This document shows, one piece after another, positions 5,772-10,240 of a stretch of 10,240 nucleotides of DNA. Made by a program: the position numbers and the translations under genes. The DNA is from Fidelibacterota bacterium (GTDB taxonomy: Bacteria; Fidelibacterota; UBA8477; JABMPR01): contig JAUVKO010000055.1 of the NCBI GenBank assembly GCA_030596225.1, forward strand, positions 1-10,240. The letters run 5' to 3'. Within the stretch, counting starts at the first letter, position 1. Each line of letters begins with the position of its first letter. Below the pieces are notes generated by a model. That model was not told where the DNA came from and did no database searches. It saw nothing but the letters and a program-made list of their open reading frames with translations.

Positions 5772-7427
5772 CTATAACAGTGACAAAGCTCGAAGCATAG
5801 CCCCGGCAGCTACAGCAGAGCCGATGACTCCGGCAACATTAGGACCCATTGCATGCATCAATAGAAAGTTGTGAGGATCTTCCTCAAGCCCCATTTTGCT
5901 GACCACTCTGGCCGACATTGGAACTGCAGAAACTCCAGCCATACCAATAAGAGGATTAACCTGACCCCTGGTAGCTTTTTTCATCAATTGACCAAAAAGT
6001 ACACCGCTGGCAGTCCCGATACTGAAAGCAATTATGCCAAGAAGTAGAATGCCAAGGGTTTCAATATTCAAAAACTTGTCCGCGGAAAGTCTGGAGCCAA
6101 CAGCTAATCCCAGGAAAAGAGTAACAATATTGATGAGGGAGTTCTGGGTAGTTGAACTCAATCGATCCACAACGCCGCATTCCTTCATCAGATTTCCAAA
6201 CATTAGCATGCCAATCAGTGGTGCTGCATCAGGAAGAAGTAGTGCGCAAAGCAATGTGATAATTAGAGGAAAACTGATTCTCTCAAGTTTGGCTACATAA
6301 CGCAACTGTTTCATTCTAATTTTTCGATCCTTGGGGGTTGTCAGTAATTTAGCAATTGGAGGCTGGATAATGGGTACAAGTGCCATGTAGGAATAAGCGG
6401 CAACAGCGACAGCACCCAGTATCTTCGGAGATAGTATACTGGTAAGATAGATAGCAGTTGGACCATCAGCTCCACCGATAATACCGATACAAGCGGCATC
6501 CTTAAGATCAAATTCAATTCCCAATCCAAGTCTCGAGATGAAAAGTGCTCCCAAAAGGGCGCAAAAAATACCAAACTGAGCAGCAGCACCAAGCAACGCG
6601 GTTTTGGGGTTGGCGATAAGCGGTCCGAAATCAGTCATGGCACCAACTCCCATAAAAATTAGCAGCGGAAAAATACCCGTGCCAACACCGACATGATAGA
6701 TCATGCCCAGTATTCCATCTGGTCCCGCGATATTTACAAGTGGGACATTGGCCAGGATTGCACCGAATCCAATAGGGACCAACAGTAAAGGCTCGAAGTT
6801 TTTAAAAATGGCCAGATACAACAATAGTATCCCAATTCCAATCATGATCAAACGGCCAATACCAAGAGACCAGGTATTCCGAAAATCCGTGAATGTTTGT
6901 CTGTACAGATCGTAAAGTCCCGTGCTTTCCCAGATCAGGGTGATCATCTCTCCCCAGGGGGGAAGACGTTCTGAAGTCGCCATTTCCTCATTCATAATTA
7001 TCGAGTCATGCAGCAACAGGTGGGGTTTAAAAACGAATAGAATATCTCCACGTTTGACAGAACTGGCAGTTCGAATGTTGCCAAGATCAACAATTTCCAT
7101 TGTCTCGCCTATAAGAACTGTGGCTTTGCTTCGATCAGAGATTGATAGAATAATTAATTCGCGACCAGGTAAAACCTTTTGCCCCTTCACCACCGACAAA
7201 GAAAAAATGGTAGCAGGGAGATCCCAATTATAGATAAGTTGAAGATTGCCATCAGGAAGCTTGTTCCAGCGTAAAAATTCACCAGCGGTTTCGGAATAAG
7301 AGAGAACTAAATGATCCGTCTGGGGAAGTATTTCTGAGGATGTGGCCGTTTGGGCTTTCAAATCAGTGAAACCGGAAATTGAAAAGATTAGAAATGCTCC
7401 TGAAAAAAGAAGTCGCGCAAACTGCAT
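5772..7427 (-). CDS. oadB: Oxaloacetate decarboxylase beta subunit, sodium pump, with an extra exported N-terminal domain
   Basis: OadB is the membrane subunit that decarboxylates carboxybiotin and exports Na+. At 551 residues it is well above the usual 375-435, because residues 1-160 are additional. These are a signal peptide (1-25, DLKA|Q) and a beta-rich domain (about 60-135) resembling a biotinyl/lipoyl fold without the lysine. The conventional subunit begins near [11 protein letters not shown] (164-174) and runs through [20 protein letters not shown] (201-220), [17 protein letters not shown] (260-276), [13 protein letters not shown] (314-326) and [12 protein letters not shown] (498-509). 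Residues essential in Klebsiella OadB align: Asp203 to Asp321, Tyr229 to Tyr347, Asn373 to Asn491, Gly377 to Gly495, Ser382 to Ser500, Arg389 to Arg507. Its ATG shares one base with the oadA stop, with GGAGG on the minus strand at 7436-7432. It is last in oadGAB. Confidence 0.93.
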   Translation of the reverse strand: MQFARLLFSGAFLIFSISGFTDLKAQTATSSEILPQTDHLVLSYSETAGEFLRWNKLPDGNLQLIYNWDLPATIFSLSVVKGQKVLPGRELIILSISDRSKATVLIGETMEIVDLGNIRTASSVKRGDILFVFKPHLLLHDSIIMNEEMATSERLPPWGEMITLIWESTGLYDLYRQTFTDFRNTWSLGIGRLIMIGIGILLLYLAIFKNFEPLLLVPIGFGAILANVPLVNIAGPDGILGMIYHVGVGTGIFPLLIFMGVGAMTDFGPLIANPKTALLGAAAQFGIFCALLGALFISRLGLGIEFDLKDAACIGIIGGADGPTAIYLTSILSPKILGAVAVAAYSYMALVPIIQPPIAKLLTTPKDRKIRMKQLRYVAKLERISFPLIITLLCALLLPDAAPLIGMLMFGNLMKECGVVDRLSSTTQNSLINIVTLFLGLAVGSRLSADKFLNIETLGILLLGIIAFSIGTASGVLFGQLMKKATRGQVNPLIGMAGVSAVPMSARVVSKMGLEEDPHNFLLMHAMGPNVAGVIGSAVAAGAMLRALSLL

Positions 7428-9265
7428 TATACCTCCACCATAACAACGAGAATATCTCCGGAATCCAGAGAGTCACCTTGTGAGGCTAAAACCTCGATGA
7501 CTTTACCGGCTCTTTCGGTTTTTACTTTGGTCTCCATTTTCATAGCTTCCAGCATGGCGATAATTTGACCAGCAGCGACTACTTCACCAGCTTTCACATA
7601 GATGCGCATCACAGTTCCCGGCATAGGGGCTTTTACTTCGAAATTATCCTTGGTAGATGATTCGATTACTCGTCCAGCTTGGGCTTGTTTGCTGCTTCCT
7701 GGTATTGCGGGTGTGACAGTAGTTCCACCAGGAGCGACTTGAACATCATATGATTCGCCATCTACAGTTACGAAATATCTTCCTGTTTGACCAGCAGTTT
7801 TGAGTGTGTCTTGTTTTTCGCTTTTTCCCTTCACTGAAATAACCTGTTCGGTCTCCACATCCTTCTTATATCTGATACCGAAAGGTTTATCACCCTGAAG
7901 AAATGCAATACCTTTGTCCCCACAAGTGGCAGTTATGAAAATGTTTTCCTCATTTGTTGGTAACCCGGCCTGCTTTAGTTTCTCGCTGGCAGTATCAATA
8001 CCCAACTTTGGATTGTTGTCGTTGATATCATGGACATCATTCTTTGTTGGCTCAAGTCCCATCTGCTCAGCTGCCAGTTTGACGATTTCCGGATCGGGAT
8101 CAGCAGGAGTGCGACCGAAGTATCCCAAAATCATTTTACCATAACCATCAGTAATAGTTTTCCATTTACCCTGGGTGACATTTGCGAAGGCCTGTTGGAA
8201 ATAGAATTGAGAAACAGGAGTTACAGAAGTACCAAATCCACCCCGTTCAACAACTTCACGCATTTCGTTGATTACCTGGGGGTAGAGATGGAAGCAATTA
8301 TTGTCACGCATCATTTGAGTATTGGCGGTCAAAGCGCCACCGGGCATAGGTGAGAGAATGATTAATGGACTGACTTCTTTCGCTTCCGGTGGAAGGAAAT
8401 ATTCTTGCATACATTCTTCAAAGATCTCTTCAGCCTTCAGTATCTTTTCATAGTCGATGTCAATTGTATACTCAGTACCCTTAAGCCGATGCCACATGGT
8501 GAGGATATCCGGTTGGGCAGTGCCGCCGCTCAGTGGGCGCATTGACAGATCTATGATATCAGCTCCCGCTTCTATGGCTGCCATATAGCAACTGACACCC
8601 ATTCCGGCAGTGCTATGTGTGTGCATATGGATCTTAACCTCGCCAGGCAGTACTTTTTTTGCCCGTTGAATTGTTTCGAAAACAGTCTTGGGAGTAGTCG
8701 TACCTGAAGCATCCTTGAAACAAACTGTATCAAAGGGGATTCCCTCATTAATGATATTTTGCAAACAATCAAAATAGAAATCTGGTGAATGAGCGTATTC
8801 ATTTGACAGACCGGGAGGAAGCCCCATAAGAGACACAACCACTTGATGTTTCAGACCATAAGCATGTATTCTGCTTCCTGAATAGGCCAGATTTCGTACA
8901 TCATTCAAGGCGTCAAAATTGCGAATAGTCGTGATACCATGTTTTTTAAACAACTTTGCATGCAAGTCAATAATATCCCGTGATTGAGATATCAGTCCCA
9001 CGACGTTTGCACCACGGGCGAGAGTCTGCAAATTTACATCTGGACCTACTGTTTCCCGACAGGTGTCCATCATCTCGAATGCGTCTTCCTGACAGTAGAA
9101 ATACAAGCTCTGGAAACGTGCACCACCACCAATTTCGAAATATCTGGTCCCCGCTTCAGCTGCTGCTTTCAGGGCTGGTTGAAAGTCTTCCGTTTTTACT
9201 CTTGCACCATAGCAGGATTGAAAGCCATCACGAAATGAGGTGTCCATAAATTTAATTTTCTTCAT
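7427..9265 (-). CDS. oadA: Oxaloacetate decarboxylase alpha subunit: carboxyltransferase plus biotin carboxyl carrier domain
   Basis: OadA moves the carboxyl group of oxaloacetate to biotin, releasing pyruvate; the carboxybiotin is then used by OadB. The protein is 612 residues, with an HMGL-like TIM-barrel carboxyltransferase (1-300), a conserved helical carboxylase domain (about 300-470), a linker, and a biotinyl domain (542-611). Visible active-site parts are Asp8 in [10 protein letters not shown], the likely carbamylated Lys184 in CFKDASG, and metal ligands His215 and His217 in [10 protein letters not shown]. Biotin attaches at Lys576 in LEAMKME. Several signature motifs are unusual: [10 protein letters not shown] in place of DAHQSLxATR, and GGGARFQS in place of WGGATFD. 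It therefore belongs to a divergent OadA subgroup, and substrate is assigned mainly from the OadB and OadG neighbours. A GGGAG lies 6-10 bases upstream of the ATG. It is the middle gene, 69 bases after oadG and overlapping oadB by one base. Confidence 0.92.
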   Translation of the reverse strand: MKKIKFMDTSFRDGFQSCYGARVKTEDFQPALKAAAEAGTRYFEIGGGARFQSLYFYCQEDAFEMMDTCRETVGPDVNLQTLARGANVVGLISQSRDIIDLHAKLFKKHGITTIRNFDALNDVRNLAYSGSRIHAYGLKHQVVVSLMGLPPGLSNEYAHSPDFYFDCLQNIINEGIPFDTVCFKDASGTTTPKTVFETIQRAKKVLPGEVKIHMHTHSTAGMGVSCYMAAIEAGADIIDLSMRPLSGGTAQPDILTMWHRLKGTEYTIDIDYEKILKAEEIFEECMQEYFLPPEAKEVSPLIILSPMPGGALTANTQMMRDNNCFHLYPQVINEMREVVERGGFGTSVTPVSQFYFQQAFANVTQGKWKTITDGYGKMILGYFGRTPADPDPEIVKLAAEQMGLEPTKNDVHDINDNNPKLGIDTASEKLKQAGLPTNEENIFITATCGDKGIAFLQGDKPFGIRYKKDVETEQVISVKGKSEKQDTLKTAGQTGRYFVTVDGESYDVQVAPGGTTVTPAIPGSSKQAQAGRVIESSTKDNFEVKAPMPGTVMRIYVKAGEVVAAGQIIAMLEAMKMETKVKTERAGKVIEVLASQGDSLDSGDILVVMVEV

Positions 9266-9334
9266 CAGATCTCCCTGGATATTTGGATATCAGTTGTTCA
9301 TGAATAATCGGGTTTGAAGGGCTATTTACTGGTT

Positions 9335-9580
9335 CTAAATATCGGATTTTGATTCAAAATCCTGTCTATACTGATGAACCGCAGCCATAATGGCGCTAAG
9401 GATTTTCTTAGAGCTCTTTTGAAGGTTTTTAGGGGGAGACAGCTCATCCCTTTTCTCCAGGATGCCGACGAATGGAGCTAACAATTTCGAAGTGAAGGAA
9501 ATAATAAAAACCATAAGAATCAGGAACAGGAATACAGTTCCCATCCCGATCACTGTTAACTTCAAACCATCTATCAGCAT
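9335..9580 (-). CDS. oadG: Oxaloacetate decarboxylase gamma subunit (OadG-like)
   Basis: This is a small single-pass membrane protein that anchors and assembles the alpha and beta subunits of the Na+ pump. With the start chosen here it has 81 residues, the usual OadG size. It has one N-terminal helix with the family pattern GLKLTVIGMGTVFLFLILMV (5-24), a polar linker, and a C-terminal ILSAIMAAVHQYRQD (60-74) matching the I-x-A-A-I-x-A-A-x-x-x-Y/H-R end by which OadG contacts OadA. The frame extends to an upstream ATG at 9631 (98 residues), but that start has no Shine-Dalgarno, while ATG 9580 has AAAAGGTA in front. It is first of the three-gene operon. OadG proteins diverge quickly; helix, tail and operon place together make the call secure. 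Confidence 0.85.
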   Translation of the reverse strand: MLIDGLKLTVIGMGTVFLFLILMVFIISFTSKLLAPFVGILEKRDELSPPKNLQKSSKKILSAIMAAVHQYRQDFESKSDI

Positions 9581-9586
9581 AAATAC

Positions 9587-9594
9587 TACCTTTT
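9587..9594 (-). promoter_or_regulatory. Ribosome binding site that decides the oadG start
   Basis: Read on the minus strand, AAAAGGTA ends six bases before ATG 9580. No comparable purine-rich site precedes the in-frame ATG at 9631. This favours the shorter OadG. Confidence 0.6.
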
Positions 9595-10130
9595 TAAGGA
9601 GCCCATGCAAAAATGCATTGTAGCTGTTCATCGAAACAGATGTAAACTAAGTCCGTTTCGGTGTGAATGTCATCAACAAAATTATGGAAAGAATATAATA
9701 TAAATTTCGGAAAGAACTCTTCCCATCTCCAAAGTGATTTTCACATTGATTCTGATGCTGCAATTCACGAACCAAAACAAGTACATTTGAAATCCCCATC
9801 TGTTTGCGGCCGTTGCTGTTTAAAAAGTTTTTAGAATGATATTTTACCCTTGACGAACCCGCAAAACACATTTTACCATAGAGTGCACAAAAATTTATAC
9901 ACCGTATTTGCGAAAGGGCTTTTCGACTCACGTTATTTGCTCAGGACAAACTCCGCTACTGCTATTTCTGGACCAGTGCTAGGTTTATTAGCTATTTATT
10001 CAATATTTGAGTTAATATCATGCCCTTAATTGACGATATGAAAATCATCATTATTTGATATTCTTTGATAGTCATTAATCATTATTACGTTGATATTTGC
10101 TGAAATTATTACTGGAGGAGAAAGCTCAAC
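9595..10130. other. Long AT-rich gap between divergent oadG and a lipoprotein gene
   Basis: No gene here is convincing. The gap must hold the promoters of the oadGAB operon (minus) and of the lipoprotein gene (plus), but I see no clear -35/-10 pair on either strand. It contains a small inverted repeat ATGCA-AAAA-TGCAT (9605-9618) in the putative oadG leader. It also contains an open minus-strand frame 9931-9647 that starts only with GTG inside a repeat, and the decayed REP-like copy at 9911-9955. The stretch 9990-10110 is AT-rich with recurring TTGATATT and CATTATT words. Confidence 0.5.
9911..9955. repeat. Decayed second copy of the REP-like core
   Basis: TTCGACT (9922-9928), TTGCTCAGGAC (9937-9947) and CTCCG (9951-9955) appear in the same order as in the element at 3262-3287. 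Here eight extra bases (CACGTTAT) separate the first two blocks. The copy is preceded by a small hairpin CGAAA-GGGCT-TTTCG (9911-9925). The AACCGC terminal repeats of the first element are not seen here. Confidence 0.55.
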
Positions 10131-10240
10131 GTGAGTAACATTTTAAAAATTTTACAGTTATTTATTGTCATACAGTTTTTTGTTTCCTGTCAGGATGAAT
10201 TCAGCAACAGAGAGTTAAGCGAACAGGCTGGTGCTCTTGT
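10131..10240 (+). CDS. Start of a lipoprotein gene, cut by the window edge
   Basis: A GTG at 10131 opens a frame that stays open to the window end (36 complete codons and 2 bases). The encoded start, MSNILKILQLFIVIQFFVSC, is a short hydrophobic signal ending in F-V-S-C, which fits a lipobox, so the product is probably a lipoprotein with Cys20 as the lipidated residue. A GGAGGAG at 10114-10120 lies 10 bases before the GTG, a little further than usual but strong. No ATG alternative is available in the frame. The visible part after the cysteine (QDEFSNRELSEQAG) is polar and not recognisable. It is transcribed divergently from oadGAB. Confidence 0.7.
   Translation, partial: MSNILKILQLFIVIQFFVSCQDEFSNRELSEQAGAL

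Noticed and set aside
6341..6592. Minus-strand 83-codon hydrophobic frame inside oadB
   Set aside because: It is an out-of-frame reading of the membrane-spanning part of oadB; hydrophobicity comes from base composition of the overlapping gene.
7914..9249. Several plus-strand open frames opposite oadA (7914-8144, 8030-8353, 8980-9249, 8984-9238)
   Set aside because: They lie antisense inside a gene with strong protein-level support and show no family features or start signals.
9581..9631. Longer OadG starting at ATG 9631
   Set aside because: There is no ribosome site before 9631, whereas ATG 9580 has AAAAGGTA at good spacing and gives the normal family length.
9990..10130. Possible operator repeats (TTGATATT and CATTATT words) before the lipoprotein gene
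   Set aside because: The region is very AT-rich and the words have no consistent spacing or symmetry, so chance is sufficient.

Overview
The window looks like chromosomal housekeeping DNA from a free-living Gram-negative bacterium, most likely of the FCB superphylum (Bacteroidota, Calditrichota or Candidatus Marinimicrobia-like). Four lines of evidence point there. An outer-membrane DUF5020 barrel ends in W-T-F. Four exported proteins have glutamine at the expected first mature residue, the Bacteroidetes 'Q-rule'. There is a sodium-pump oxaloacetate decarboxylase operon. Intergenic DNA carries the REP-like TTCGACT..TTGCTCAGGAC family. The exact phylum is inference. No rRNA, tRNA, CRISPR array, phage gene or transposase is visible.

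Layout. 136-1595 (+): an exported protein of unknown function, then an exported TPR protein of the RMDN family, closed by a strong terminator at 1610-1640. 1662-3217 (+): an S66 LD-carboxypeptidase that overlaps by one base a membrane protein joining a YgjV-like three-helix domain to a GNAT-like domain. 3243-3396: a non-coding REP/MITE-like element with imperfect terminal inverted repeats. 3438-4100 (+): a DUF5020 outer-membrane protein. 4174-5343 (-): an amidohydrolase-fold protein that has lost most of its metal ligands. 5355-5389: an AT-rich heptamer repeat in the divergent gap. 5431-5718 (+): a small stand-alone AroQ-type chorismate mutase. 5772-9580 (-): the operon oadG-oadA-oadB. 9581-10130: a long gap holding a second, decayed REP-like copy. 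10131 onward (+): the start of a lipoprotein gene cut by the window edge.

How the genes work together. The clearest unit is oadGAB. OadA carries both the carboxyltransferase and the biotin domain, OadG links it to the membrane, and OadB couples decarboxylation of carboxybiotin to sodium export. OadB here has about 160 extra N-terminal residues: a signal peptide and what looks like a lysine-less biotinyl/lipoyl-like domain. The LD-carboxypeptidase and YgjV-GNAT genes are translationally coupled. The remaining genes are single units with no obvious shared pathway.

I found no clear new defence, mobile or biosynthetic system. The observations most worth checking are the amidohydrolase pseudo-enzyme, the exported OadB extension, the divergent OadA active-site motifs, the S66/YgjV-GNAT pair and the intergenic repeat family.
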